Source of the DNA: Chloroflexota bacterium
GTDB lineage: Bacteria; Chloroflexota; Anaerolineae; Aggregatilineales; Phototrophicaceae
NCBI GenBank assembly: GCA_028875245.1
Contig: JAPPEU010000019.1
Coordinates: 62,001 to 126,000, forward strand
Reading direction: 5' to 3'
DNA length: 64,000 nucleotides
Shown one piece after another: positions 42,889 to 51,869 of the stretch. The notes under the pieces are model-generated. The model searched no databases. It worked only from the letters and a program-made list of their open reading frames with translations, and was not told where the DNA came from. Position numbers and translations under genes: made by a program. Every line of letters begins with the position of its first letter. Position 1 is the stretch's first letter.

Positions 42889-44430
42889 ATGATCGCAGCC
42901 CCGCCCGTGCTTGAAGTACGGGGCATCAGCAAGCGCTTCCCCGGCGTGCTCGCCAACGACAACGTCAATCTAACCCTGCGCAAGGGCGAGGTTCTGGGCT
43001 TGCTGGGCGAAAACGGCGCCGGCAAGAGTACGCTGATGAATATGATCTACGGGCTGTACAAGCCGGATGAAGGCGACATCCTGGTGAACGGCGAGGCGGC
43101 TGATATCGCCGGACCCAAAGACGCCATCGAACTCGGCATCGGCATGGTGCATCAGCATTTCCAACTGGTGGATGTTTTGACCGTCACCGAGAATGTCATG
43201 CTCGGCAATGAGAGCGTCAGTGGTCCCTTCTTGCGGCGCGATACGGCGCGGCGCGAGATTGAGGCGCTGTCGCGCGAATACGGCCTCGATGTCGATCCGG
43301 ACGCCTTGATTTCGGATCTGCCGGTCGGCATTCAGCAGCGGGTGGAGATCATCAAGGCGCTTTATCGCCATGCCGACATTCTCATCCTCGACGAGCCGAC
43401 GGCGGTGCTCACGCCGCAGGAGACCCGCGGTCTCTTCAAGATCATGCGCACGCTGCTGGACAAGGGCGTCAGCATCATTTTCATCAGCCACAAACTCAAG
43501 GAAGTGCTGGAAATCTGCGATGATGTGGTTGTGCTGCGGCGCGGGAAAGTGGCCGGCCATGCCGACCCGAAGCAGTCCACCGAGCAGTCGCTGGCTTCGC
43601 TGATGGTCGGCCGCGATGTCATCCTCGAAGTCGACAAGGCGGCGGCCAGCCCGGGCGACGAAATCCTCAATATCGTCAACCTGCATGTGCATGACGATCG
43701 CGGCTTGCCGGCGGTGGAAGGCCTGAGCTTCGGCTTGCAGCGCGGCGAAATCCTGGGCGTGGCCGGCGTGCAGGGCAATGGCCAGACGGAGCTGGTCGAG
43801 GCGCTGACGGGCATGCGCCCGGTTGCGGAGGGCCGCTTCTACATCAAAGGCGAAGACTTGACGGATGCCTCGCCGCGCCGGGTCACGGAACGAGGCGTCG
43901 GGCATGTGCCGGAAGACAGGCAGCGCGACGGCCTGGTGGCGAGCTTCACCGTGATGCACAATCTCGTGCTCTGCACCTACTACCAGGGCGCCTTTTCCAG
44001 CTCTATCGTGGTGGATGATCGAGCGATTGCGGATAACGCGCGCGAATTGGTCGAGCAGTACGATGTGCGGCCGCCGATCATCAACAATATCGCGGGCGGA
44101 TTATCGGGCGGCAATCAGCAGAAGGTGATCGTGGCGCGCGAGTTTTCCCGCGATGTCGACCTGCTGATCGCCTCGCAGCCGACGCGCGGCCTCGATGTCG
44201 GCTCCATCGAATTCATCCATCGGCAGATCATCCGCATGCGCGACGCCGGCGCCGGCATTCTGTTGGTGTCGTCGGAATTGGACGAAGTGCTCAGCTTGGC
44301 CGATCGGGTGGCGGTCATGTTTGAAGGCGAGATCATCGACATTTTGGATATTGACGAGGCCGATCGCGACACGGTCGGTCTGCGCATGGCCGGGGTGCGC
44401 GAAGGCGGCCAAACGGTTGGCGCGCCATGA
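42889..44430 (+). CDS. ABC transporter ATP-binding protein, nucleoside/BMP type (NupO/YufO-like)
   Basis: 513 residues with two ABC domains. Domain 1 has Walker [10 protein letters not shown] (40-48), [20 protein letters not shown] (the QHF phrase is typical of BMP-type importers), [11 protein letters not shown] and Walker [12 protein letters not shown]. Domain 2 has the degenerate [10 protein letters not shown] in place of Walker A and a normal [14 protein letters not shown], as in sugar/nucleoside importers. GGAAAGG precedes the ATG; a TATAAT lies at 42839-42844 without a good -35. Its stop overlaps the next start (ATGA). Confidence 0.95.
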   Translation: MIAAPPVLEVRGISKRFPGVLANDNVNLTLRKGEVLGLLGENGAGKSTLMNMIYGLYKPDEGDILVNGEAADIAGPKDAIELGIGMVHQHFQLVDVLTVTENVMLGNESVSGPFLRRDTARREIEALSREYGLDVDPDALISDLPVGIQQRVEIIKALYRHADILILDEPTAVLTPQETRGLFKIMRTLLDKGVSIIFISHKLKEVLEICDDVVVLRRGKVAGHADPKQSTEQSLASLMVGRDVILEVDKAAASPGDEILNIVNLHVHDDRGLPAVEGLSFGLQRGEILGVAGVQGNGQTELVEALTGMRPVAEGRFYIKGEDLTDASPRRVTERGVGHVPEDRQRDGLVASFTVMHNLVLCTYYQGAFSSSIVVDDRAIADNARELVEQYDVRPPIINNIAGGLSGGNQQKVIVAREFSRDVDLLIASQPTRGLDVGSIEFIHRQIIRMRDAGAGILLVSSELDEVLSLADRVAVMFEGEIIDILDIDEADRDTVGLRMAGVREGGQTVGAP

Positions 44431-46718
44431 ACGAATCGCCTGAGACGCGGCGGCGCGGCGGTTTCATCGGCTTGTGGGCGGGCGTCTCGCCCAGCCTGGT
44501 GCCGCTATTGGCGGTGATCACCGCTTTTCTGGCCGGCATCCCCTTAATCACGATTACCGTCAGTGATAACGCGCTGCAGCCGAATATCGCCGAAGGCTTG
44601 CGCGTCTCATCAACGGCTTATGTGGCCTTGGTCGAGTCGATCACCGGTTTGACGATCAACGATGTCGCCGGCGTCGATGACTTCGGTGAAATGCGCGCTT
44701 ATGCGGCGCAGCACGAGATTACTATGCGGCGCAGCCTTTCGCGGCAGGCGCGGCCCTTCGAGCGTGTGCTTGAAGTTGGCAGGGAAGAGGCGCGCGCCTT
44801 TGGCGATTTCTTCGCCCGCGTCGATATCAGTGAAGAAGCGGCGACCGCCATCAGCGAACGCATCCCGACGATCATTGAAGTGGGCGAAGAGACCCTGCGC
44901 GCGCTCAAGCCGCTGCTGGATGAAGTGGGCGAGCTCAGGCGCTCCGATGCGCGCGCCCTGACGGAATTGGCTGCTGCCACCCCCCATCCCCCGGCCTCTT
45001 CCCCCACAAGCAGGGAAGAGGAGGACCAAAGCGCAGATGTGGAAGACGATGCCGAGTTTGTCACCTTCGTTTTGGGAGATGAAAGTCCCTCCCTCATTTT
45101 GGGCGAGGGATTTCGGGTGGGGGAACGCGCCCTGGCCGGCTTGAAGCTGGTCGACGATTACGGCCAGGTCACGCTGCTGCGCAGTCACGGCGCTTTGATG
45201 CAGCTGGACGCGCTGGGGATTGCCCCCGACAGCCCGGAAGCCGCGACGATACAGGACATCGTGGCCGCCGACTATGAAGATGTGCGCGAAGCGATTGAAA
45301 CGCTGGCTGCCCTTGACGCGCTTGGCATCAAGGATCCGGCCGCGCTGGGCGCGCAATTCCGCATTGTCGGCAGCATGTATGAATCGGAATATCTGAGTGG
45401 CGCCTCGGTGAATGCCGCGCTCGACGAGCAACTTGACGCGGCGCTGCGGCAGCATCTCGTGATCCGCCGGCCCGGCAATCGTGTGCTGAACGCTGATGAC
45501 CTCGGCGGCGTGACCTTCGGCATCCTCAAGAACGACCAAGACCTGGAGGTGCTTTTCCTGCGTCTGGGCGATCGGGTGCTGCTGTTCATCCCTTCGAACC
45601 TGGAGAAGACGATCGTCCGCGCCATTCCTTTCATCATCGCCGGCCTGGCGGTGGGCTTGGGTTTCAAGGCGGGCTTGTTCAACATCGGCGCTGAGGGGCA
45701 GCTTTATGCCGGCGCGATCGCTGTGGCCGCTTTGGGCGCTTTCGCCCCGCCGGCGAGCTCGCCGCTCTTCCTGCTGCCGGCGGTGATATTCTTCGGCATC
45801 CTGGGCGGCTTCTTATGGGGCGCCATACCGGGCGCGCTCAAGGCATTCACCGGCGCGCACGAGGTCATCACCACGATCATGTTGAACTTCATCGCTATCC
45901 TGTTCGTCGACTGGTTGATCAAATCGGTCGATCCGGTCATCCTGGGCGATGTGAACGCCAGCGTGCCCAAGACGCCGGTCATCCTGCCCGCGGCCATGCT
46001 GCCGACGATGGACACGATCAGGACGCCGCTCGCCTTGATCCTGATGATGGCGGCGGTAGCGGTCGTCGCTTTCCTGCTCAACTACTTGCCCGCCCGGCGC
46101 GATAATCCGCGGGCGGCAATGCGCGGCGGCCTCATCTGGGCAGCGGTCATGAGCGCGCTGCAGCTCTTCCTGGTGCTGATCGCGGTCGGCGACCAATCCA
46201 AGCTGCATTTTGGCTTCTGGCTGATGATCGCGGCTGTCTGGCTGACGGACTGGTTCCTGACGCGAACGACGCTCGGTTTCGAGTTGCGCACGGTGGGCGC
46301 CAATCAGAACGCGGCCAAATACGCCGGCATGAGCGTGCCGCGCAATGTCGTGCTGGCGATGGCGCTCAGCGGCATGTTAGCCGGCTTGGCGGGCGCCATC
46401 GAAATCAGCGGCGTCGAGCATGAGATGCTGCCGCGCTTCTTCGCCGGCGTCGGCTTTGACGCGATTGCTGTGGCGCTGCTGGCGCGCAACAACCCCAAAG
46501 GCATGGTCTGGGCCGGGCTGCTTTGGGGCGGGCTGCTGAGCGGCGCCGCCTTGATGCAGATTCGCGCTGATATCTCCATTGATCTGGTGAAGATCGTGCA
46601 AGCGCTGATCATCATGTTTGTGGCGGCCGATCAGATCATACGCTTCCTCTGGCGCGTTCCCAAACGCAGCGCCGAAGAAGAGGGCGAGCTGGTCTTCTCG
46701 ACCGGGTGGGGCAGCTGA
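44427..46718 (+). CDS. ABC permease, NupP/YufP-like, with a large N-terminal extracytoplasmic extension
   Basis: 763 residues, about twice the usual size. After a first helix ([20 protein letters not shown]) comes a soluble, mostly acidic region to about residue 385, then the normal permease core starting [27 protein letters not shown], recognisable by [14 protein letters not shown], with [16 protein letters not shown] and AAKYAGMSV. Within the extension, residues about 187-232 ([15 protein letters not shown] ... [10 protein letters not shown]) are encoded by C-rich/G-rich repeat DNA and look like an in-frame insertion. Overlaps the ATPase gene by 4 bases. Confidence 0.92.
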   Translation: MNESPETRRRGGFIGLWAGVSPSLVPLLAVITAFLAGIPLITITVSDNALQPNIAEGLRVSSTAYVALVESITGLTINDVAGVDDFGEMRAYAAQHEITMRRSLSRQARPFERVLEVGREEARAFGDFFARVDISEEAATAISERIPTIIEVGEETLRALKPLLDEVGELRRSDARALTELAAATPHPPASSPTSREEEDQSADVEDDAEFVTFVLGDESPSLILGEGFRVGERALAGLKLVDDYGQVTLLRSHGALMQLDALGIAPDSPEAATIQDIVAADYEDVREAIETLAALDALGIKDPAALGAQFRIVGSMYESEYLSGASVNAALDEQLDAALRQHLVIRRPGNRVLNADDLGGVTFGILKNDQDLEVLFLRLGDRVLLFIPSNLEKTIVRAIPFIIAGLAVGLGFKAGLFNIGAEGQLYAGAIAVAALGAFAPPASSPLFLLPAVIFFGILGGFLWGAIPGALKAFTGAHEVITTIMLNFIAILFVDWLIKSVDPVILGDVNASVPKTPVILPAAMLPTMDTIRTPLALILMMAAVAVVAFLLNYLPARRDNPRAAMRGGLIWAAVMSALQLFLVLIAVGDQSKLHFGFWLMIAAVWLTDWFLTRTTLGFELRTVGANQNAAKYAGMSVPRNVVLAMALSGMLAGLAGAIEISGVEHEMLPRFFAGVGFDAIAVALLARNNPKGMVWAGLLWGGLLSGAALMQIRADISIDLVKIVQALIIMFVAADQIIRFLWRVPKRSAEEEGELVFSTGWGS
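44983..45125. repeat. C-rich/G-rich palindromic repeat inside the permease gene
   Basis: CACCCCCCATCCCCCGGCCT ... GCAGGGAAGAGG and CCCTCCCTCATTTTGGGCGA ... GGTGGGGG resemble the intergenic repeats at 3497, 22963 and 32168, but here they are translated. Confidence 0.6.
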
Positions 46719-46720
46719 TC

Positions 46721-48025
46721 ATGACCGCAGCGGGCAAGACGAAATCCGCGCGCCGGCTGGCTTTCAAGCTGACGCGAAAACGCATTATCGCGATCCTGCT
46801 ATTGATTTTGGGCGGCTTTATTTTCTTTGAGTCGGGCAGGCTGGACAGCGAGCTCGTCACCACCTTGACATTCGAATCCAGGTCGACCGGCGAGGCACCT
46901 TCCGTCGCCGATATCCCGGTGCCGACTGCGGCTTATCTGCTGCTCGTCGGGCTGCTGTTCATCGTCAGCGGCGCGCTTAATTTGTATGAGTTTGAGGCGG
47001 TCCGCTGGCGTCGGGGCAGCCTGGTCTTGTTGGCGCTCTGTGGCGCGCTGTTCATCCCGACAGTGATCATCGCGGCGGCGGCCGGCAACGACACCAATCT
47101 GACGACGATCGTCGCTGAAAGCCTGCGCCTGGCGACGCCCCTGGCCATCGGCGCTTTCGCCGGCATCTGGTGCGAGCGCGCCGGCGTCGTCAATATCGCC
47201 ATCGAAGGCATGATGCTCTTCGCCGCTTGCTTTGGCTTCACGACGCTCTTCTTCCTGCGCGGCACGGCGCTGCCACTGGAGACGGCGCAGCTGCTGGCGG
47301 TGATCATCGGGCTGCTCGCCGGTGGGTGCATTGCGCTGCTGCATGGCTGGCTGTCGATCACCTTCCGCACCGATCAGATCGTCAGCGGCACGGTGATCAA
47401 TATCCTGGCGGTCGGCGTGACAAGCTTTGTGCGCCGCGAGTATCTGCTATCAACCGAGGCGGGCGCCGCCAAGCTGGGCAACTTCGCCATCCCGATTCTG
47501 AGCGACCTGCCGGTGGTGGGCGAGGCGATTTTCACCAATCAGCCGATCTTCTTCATGATGTTCGTCATGCTCGCTTTCACGCATATCGTGATGTTCTATA
47601 CGCGCTGGGGCCTGCGGACGCGGGCGGTGGGAGAACATCCGCACGCCGCCGATACGCTGGGCATCAACGTCAATCGGACGCGCTGGATCAACGTATTCAT
47701 CAGCGGCATGATCGCCGGTTTGGCGGGGGCCTGGTTTTCGCTGGAAGCGACCGGCAGCTTCAACGATGGCATGACGCGCGGCGCCGGCTTCATTGCGCTG
47801 GCGGCGATGATCTTCGGCAAGTGGACGCCCATCGGCGCATTTGGCGCGGCCTTGCTCTTCGGCTTTTCCGACTCACTGGGCATCCGCTTGCAGATGGTCG
47901 GCGTCGGTTTCCCGGTGCAATTCTTGCAGATGGTGCCTTACGCCGTGACACTGGTCGTGCTGGCCGGTTTCATCGGGCGCGCCTCGCCACCCAAGGCGGT
48001 CGGCCAGCCTTATGTCAAGGAGTGA
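46721..48025 (+). CDS. ABC permease, NupQ/YufQ-like
   Basis: 434 residues from ATG 46721, 2 bases after the previous stop. Three N-terminal helices precede the core, which has the family phrase GIWCERAGVVNIAIEGMML, then FRTDQIVSGTVINILAVG and GLRTRAVGEHPHAADTLGINV, seen as VGEHPHAADTLGI. With NupO- and NupP-like partners it makes a nucleoside or BMP-type importer; no BMP-family binding protein is encoded nearby. Its last 74 bases plus 2 following bases are duplicated downstream (48846-48921, and diverged at 49693-49752). Confidence 0.93.
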   Translation: MTAAGKTKSARRLAFKLTRKRIIAILLLILGGFIFFESGRLDSELVTTLTFESRSTGEAPSVADIPVPTAAYLLLVGLLFIVSGALNLYEFEAVRWRRGSLVLLALCGALFIPTVIIAAAAGNDTNLTTIVAESLRLATPLAIGAFAGIWCERAGVVNIAIEGMMLFAACFGFTTLFFLRGTALPLETAQLLAVIIGLLAGGCIALLHGWLSITFRTDQIVSGTVINILAVGVTSFVRREYLLSTEAGAAKLGNFAIPILSDLPVVGEAIFTNQPIFFMMFVMLAFTHIVMFYTRWGLRTRAVGEHPHAADTLGINVNRTRWINVFISGMIAGLAGAWFSLEATGSFNDGMTRGAGFIALAAMIFGKWTPIGAFGAALLFGFSDSLGIRLQMVGVGFPVQFLQMVPYAVTLVVLAGFIGRASPPKAVGQPYVKE

Positions 48026-48026
48026 G
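47951..48026 (+). repeat. Permease 3'-end repeat, original copy
   Basis: 76 bases at the end of the NupQ-like gene (starting CTGGTCGTGCTGGCCGGTTT) that recur exactly at 48846-48921 and with about three changes at 49693-49752. Confidence 0.92.
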
Positions 48027-48073
48027 CTCGACTATACTAGAATGGGACTATTGTAGCATTTGGAACGTCTGCC

Positions 48074-48427
48074 ATGATGATTGATATTCCTAATGATGTC
48101 GCCTCTCGCTTGCAAGGCCTCGCCGAAGAACGCGGCTGTTCAATTGGCGAACTGCTAGAAAACCTGCTTGATCGCGGCGCAACAGAATCTGGAGGCGCGA
48201 ATCCGGGCAATACTGTGGCAAGAGAGCGGAAAGACGCGAGTCTGAAGGTAGCGCCTGCCGATGATGACGACGCGGATTGGCCGCCACCGGGGTCCTTGGC
48301 TGCGCTTGCATTAAACGCCCACAAAGCGAATCTGGGCGGAGGCAAGTTCACCGATACTGCCGCGCGTAGCCGCGAGATCCTCAAAGCGGAATTCCCTGAC
48401 TACATCCGGCGGCATCAAGCCGAATGA
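48074..48427 (+). CDS. Antitoxin-like protein (VapB position)
   Basis: 117 residues. The N-terminus (MMIDIPNDVASRLQGLAEER, then GCSIGELLENLLDRG) looks like a ribbon-helix-helix DNA-binding domain. A flexible acidic middle (ADDDDADWPPPGS) and a C-terminal tail (SREILKAEFPDYIRRH) follow, as in VapB-type antitoxins. Its stop overlaps the PIN toxin start (ATGA at 48424). A TATACT box at 48033-48038 could drive the pair. Confidence 0.78.
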   Translation: MMIDIPNDVASRLQGLAEERGCSIGELLENLLDRGATESGGANPGNTVARERKDASLKVAPADDDDADWPPPGSLAALALNAHKANLGGGKFTDTAARSREILKAEFPDYIRRHQAE

Positions 48428-48837
48428 GCATCATTGCGGATACGAGCTTTGTCTTTGCGCTGTACAATCCCATCGACGCCTATCATCAGCGGGCAATGGC
48501 GTTCGCGTCGGACGTCGCCGAGTCTGTATTATTGCCGTCCGTTATTCTGCCTGAGTTGGGATTTCTTTTCGAACGCGATCTGGGTTATGCAGGTGTGGTA
48601 CAGTTTTTCCAACAATTTAGATATACAGAATCGCACCTTGAACCACTTCTGAATTCTGACCTGGCGCGCGTATTTGAAATAGCGCAACAGTACGCGAACG
48701 CCGAATTTGATGTGGTGGATTGTTGCATTATGGCTTTAGCGGAGCGCCTGCAAATCACAAAGATTGCGACATTTGACCGGCGGGATTTCCACATCGTTCG
48801 GCCGGTCCATACGGACTATTTTGAGATTGTCCCCTAA
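48424..48837 (+). CDS. PIN-domain ribonuclease toxin (VapC-like)
   Basis: 137 residues beginning MSIIADTSFVFALYNP. Acidic active-site residues: Asp6, Glu44 in ILPELGFLFE, Asp99 in FDVVDCCIMALAE and Asp118/Asp121 in TFDRRDFHIV. Translation is coupled to the antitoxin by a 4-base overlap. It belongs to a different PIN lineage from the toxin at 25918. Confidence 0.9.
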   Translation: MSIIADTSFVFALYNPIDAYHQRAMAFASDVAESVLLPSVILPELGFLFERDLGYAGVVQFFQQFRYTESHLEPLLNSDLARVFEIAQQYANAEFDVVDCCIMALAERLQITKIATFDRRDFHIVRPVHTDYFEIVP

Positions 48838-48845
48838 GGCTAACG

Positions 48846-48921
48846 CTGGTCGTGCTGGCCGGTTTCATCGGGCGCGCCTCGCCACCCAAGGCGGTCGGCC
48901 AGCCTTATGTCAAGGAGTGAG
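48846..48921 (+). repeat. Permease 3'-end repeat, copy 2
   Basis: Identical over 76 bases to the end of the NupQ-like gene; it directly follows the VapBC-like pair, so the pair is bracketed by direct repeats. Confidence 0.95.
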
Positions 48922-49177
48922 GGGCGCAATATTCACCAAAATAGCGGGAACGCGGCTATTGCTGCTGCTTGAAGAACTGCGCTGCATCCACAAAGCCCAC
49001 TATCTCCTTGATTGACTTGGATATTCTGTGCTGGTAGCGTTCTGTGAAAGGAACTGCGCGCTTGTTGTTGAGAGTTGACCTTGATCAGTGATATAGTGGG
49101 GATATGGGATTGCAGTTAACGTGGCGCTGGCAGCGACCCAGCTCGCGAAACCAACGCGGAATACCAGGCAGGTGGCG

Positions 49178-49600
49178 ATGAATAATGAGACGGAAGCGCA
49201 GGTAACAGGCAGGGGCGGCATCAGTATGTTGCGTGGCGGCTCGGCGCTTTCGAGCAGCAATGTCGATGCTAAAGGCATTTCGATGAAACTCGCTGTCATC
49301 TCGCCCGGCGCCGTTATTCCCGCCCATCTCCACGTCGATTTTGAGACGATGATCTATATTCTCGAGGGGACTGTGCGGCATGAGTATGGAGACGGATGCA
49401 AACTGGTCATGGAGAACCAAGCGGGCGATTTTCTCTTTATCCAGCCCGGCGTGCCGCACGAGGTATTCAATTTAAGCGATACCGAGCCTGCTGTGGCGGT
49501 TATCGCGCGTTCGGCGTCGGACGAACGGGAGCAAACCATACCCTATGATCGTGCTGCCGCGACGGGGGCGGCGGCGGAGGAGTCAGCAGAAGAATCCTAG
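49178..49600 (+). CDS. Small cupin-domain protein
   Basis: 140 residues from ATG 49178 (AGGTGG upstream, tight spacing). The cupin barrel shows GAVIPAHLHVDFETMIYILE with metal-ligand His residues in HLH, a Glu, and GDFLFIQPGVPHEVFN with the second-motif His. Small single-domain cupins bind a metal and can be isomerases, dioxygenases or sensors; the function here is unknown. It lies between copies 2 and 3 of the permease 3'-end repeat. Confidence 0.85.
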   Translation: MNNETEAQVTGRGGISMLRGGSALSSSNVDAKGISMKLAVISPGAVIPAHLHVDFETMIYILEGTVRHEYGDGCKLVMENQAGDFLFIQPGVPHEVFNLSDTEPAVAVIARSASDEREQTIPYDRAAATGAAAEESAEES

Positions 49601-49692
49601 CGGCGCAGTAGGGGGCGGTTCGCTGAAATCGTTTATTCACCCATGTCTAATTGCGCTTTCCGGCATGAATTCGCAATCTTCATTTGGCTTGG

Positions 49693-49752
49693 TTCTTCGG
49701 GCGCGCCTCGCCACCCAAAGCGGTCGGCCAGCCTTGTGTCAAGGAATGAGCT
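49693..49752 (+). repeat. Permease 3'-end repeat, diverged copy 3
   Basis: TCGGGCGCGCCTCGCCACCC, then AAAGCGGTCGGCCAGCCTTG and TGTCAAGGAATGAGCT, with about three changes from the other copies and shorter on the left. Confidence 0.85.
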
Positions 49753-49843
49753 GCCCGCTGCAATCCCTGCCCGGCAATCCTCGATAGCGATGGCCAAGAG
49801 CCATTTACGCGAAACGCCAAGTTCCGACGCCTTCATGAAATCT

Positions 49844-49890
49844 GTAGAGGCGTTTGACCGGCAGTGTCTACGCGCGGCGCCGAAAAGCCC
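49844..49890. repeat. 47-bp GTAGGGGCGTTTGA repeat (copy 2)
   Basis: GTAGAGGCGTTTGACCGGCA then GTGTCTACGCGCGGCGCCGA. Related to 23950 and 55632. The 440-base gap here otherwise holds only the diverged permease repeat. Confidence 0.7.
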
Positions 49891-50039
49891 ACAGAATCTG
49901 GCTCCGAAGCGCGGGCATCTCAACGAGAGGCCTCTGCAATGTGCCTTGTTGTGGCGAAAAAACTGTGCGGCGGCGGGCGAAAGTGTTAAAGTTTGGCATG
50001 CGCAATTGAGAAGATTTTGCAATAGAAGGAGAGCTAAAA

Positions 50040-50906
50040 ATGGTACGCGCCGGATTATCCAGTTTTTCTTTGCATTTGCCGGATGTCTTCCTGGGGGACC
50101 CCTGGTTTGAATTGGACGAGGGCGGCAAGAGCGTCTCCGGCTCCTTCCGTGGCGCGCCGGCGCTCGATCTGCTTGATTTCCCGGCCAAAGTCGCCGCGCT
50201 CGGGATCCACTGCGTCGACCTCTGCATCCAGCATATTCCCAATATCGAGCCGGGTTACCTGGCCGAACTGCGCTCCGCCTTCGAATCGGCCGATGTGGAG
50301 TTGTATCAATTGCTGATCGATCTGGGCGAGGTCGCCAGTTCCGACCCCGCCGAGCGCGACGCCAGCATCGCCCTGACCAAGCGCTGGATGGAAATCGCCG
50401 CTGAACTGGGGTCGAGCGGCGTTCGCTACGTCCCGGGCGATAGCAAACCCAATCCCGAGAATACCCGCGCGGCCGGCGACGCCTTCCGCGAGTTGTACGA
50501 CTACAGCATTGCCTGCGGCGTTGAGCCGGCCACGGAAAACTACAAAGCCTTCAACAGCGAGGCCGATGATCTCTTGGGCGTGCTCGATATCGCCGAGCGC
50601 GATTATGGCGTTGTCGCCGATTTTGGCAACGCCAAAGGTCCCGGCAAATACGACAACCTGGAGAAGCTGATGCCGCGCGCGACCGCCATTCACCAATGGG
50701 TCATGGTCGACGAAGCGGGGACGATCAATCTCGATGATTCCAGGCGCTGCTTGAATATGGCGCGCGACAATGGCTTTGAAGGGCCTGTCATGCTCCTGGG
50801 CGGGCACCCCTACGATGTCTACCGCGGCAGTCGCGATCTTGGCGCGGCTGTCGACGAATTGCGCGGCCAAGTGCGCTTTGTGTTTGGCGCCGATCTTGAC
50901 GGCTGA
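50040..50906 (+). CDS. Sugar phosphate isomerase/epimerase-like TIM-barrel protein
   Basis: 288 residues; GAAGGAGAG precedes ATG 50040. The AP-endonuclease-2/xylose-isomerase-like barrel is suggested by SFSLHLPDVFLGDP near the start, KVAALGIHCVDLCIQHI, TKRWMEIAAELGSSGVRYVPGD, GVEPATENYKAFNSE (a Glu on a central strand) and VVADFGNAKGPGKY followed by AIHQWVMVDEAG. Such proteins isomerise or epimerise sugars or inositols. Nearby SDR and monooxygenase genes on the same strand may share a pathway. Confidence 0.8.
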   Translation: MVRAGLSSFSLHLPDVFLGDPWFELDEGGKSVSGSFRGAPALDLLDFPAKVAALGIHCVDLCIQHIPNIEPGYLAELRSAFESADVELYQLLIDLGEVASSDPAERDASIALTKRWMEIAAELGSSGVRYVPGDSKPNPENTRAAGDAFRELYDYSIACGVEPATENYKAFNSEADDLLGVLDIAERDYGVVADFGNAKGPGKYDNLEKLMPRATAIHQWVMVDEAGTINLDDSRRCLNMARDNGFEGPVMLLGGHPYDVYRGSRDLGAAVDELRGQVRFVFGADLDG

Positions 50907-51004
50907 GCGGGCGCCGTCCAATGGCTCGGCGTCTCGTTCGTTCCGCTGGCGATCGCTTCAGCCGCGCTATGAGACCACGCTCCTAAGGCAAAACAGAGGC
51001 GTTA

Positions 51005-51835
51005 ATGGAGATCAAAGGCAAGACCGTCATCGTGACCGGCGCTGCCCGCGGCATCGGGCGGGGCATAGCGGGGGCATTCGCCCGGGAAGGCGCCAACATC
51101 GTGCTGGCGGATCTGGGAGGGCTGGCGGATAAAACGGCGGGGGATTGGAATTACGCGCTGGCCGCCGAAGCCGACTTGACAAGCGCGGAAAAAGATATCA
51201 AAGCGCATGGCGGGAAAACAATGACGATTGAAGTCGATGTCTCCGACCGCGCTTCCTGTCAAAATCTCGTTGACAAATCGATTGCGGCGTTCGGGCGTTT
51301 GGATGTCATTGTGAATAATGCCGGCATCATTCAGACGGGACCGCTGGTGGGCTTTGCCGAGCGCGATTGGGACCGCATTTTCGCGGTTAACGTCAAGGGC
51401 ATTTTCTTGCTGTCGCAAGCGGCGCTTCCCTATTTGATGGGAAATGGCGGCGTCATCATCAATATTGCCTCCGTCGCCGGCAAGAGAGGCTTCCCTCACA
51501 TGGGCGCCTACTGCGCGTCGAAATTCGCCGCGATCGGCTTAACCCAGTCGATGGCGGCTGAGCTTGCCGAATACGCTATCAGAGTCAATGCCATCTGCCC
51601 GGGCAATGTCGATACCGCCATGTGGTTTGATCATTTATCCAAGGCCGAGCGGCAGCGGCATTTGCACAGTACAAATACTGTTGAAGACACTTTTAATGCC
51701 GTCATTGATGCTACTGTCCCTTTAGGTCGTGAACAGAGCCCCGACGATATGGCGGAAGCGGCGCTGTATCTGGCGCGCGCCGAGAATGTGACCGGCATAT
51801 CACTGACCGTAGCGGGCGGCTTTGTGATGAATTAA
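51005..51835 (+). CDS. Short-chain dehydrogenase/reductase
   Basis: 276 residues. The NAD(P) motif is VTGAARGIGRGIA (about 10-22), the structural NNAG is in DVIVNNAGIIQTG, and the catalytic Tyr-x3-Lys is YCASK, with Ser in INIASVAGKRG. The insert after ADLGGLADKT and the Val-Asp-Val-Ser-Asp segment recall SDRs acting on sugars or steroids. Oxidises or reduces an alcohol/ketone; substrate unknown. Followed 34 bases later by a flavin monooxygenase gene. Confidence 0.92.
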   Translation: MEIKGKTVIVTGAARGIGRGIAGAFAREGANIVLADLGGLADKTAGDWNYALAAEADLTSAEKDIKAHGGKTMTIEVDVSDRASCQNLVDKSIAAFGRLDVIVNNAGIIQTGPLVGFAERDWDRIFAVNVKGIFLLSQAALPYLMGNGGVIINIASVAGKRGFPHMGAYCASKFAAIGLTQSMAAELAEYAIRVNAICPGNVDTAMWFDHLSKAERQRHLHSTNTVEDTFNAVIDATVPLGREQSPDDMAEAALYLARAENVTGISLTVAGGFVMN

Positions 51836-51869
51836 CCGGGTATGGACAAAAAGCTGTCTGGAGCTGTCA

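Noticed and set aside
47170-48084. A 304-codon plus-strand frame overlapping the NupQ-like gene
   Set aside because: Rich in Arg/His/Gln with no motif; it is an alternate-frame shadow of the permease.
48027-49692. An integrative element with its own integrase between the permease 3'-end copies
   Set aside because: No recombinase or integrase gene is present between the repeats; only the toxin-antitoxin pair and a cupin gene are seen.
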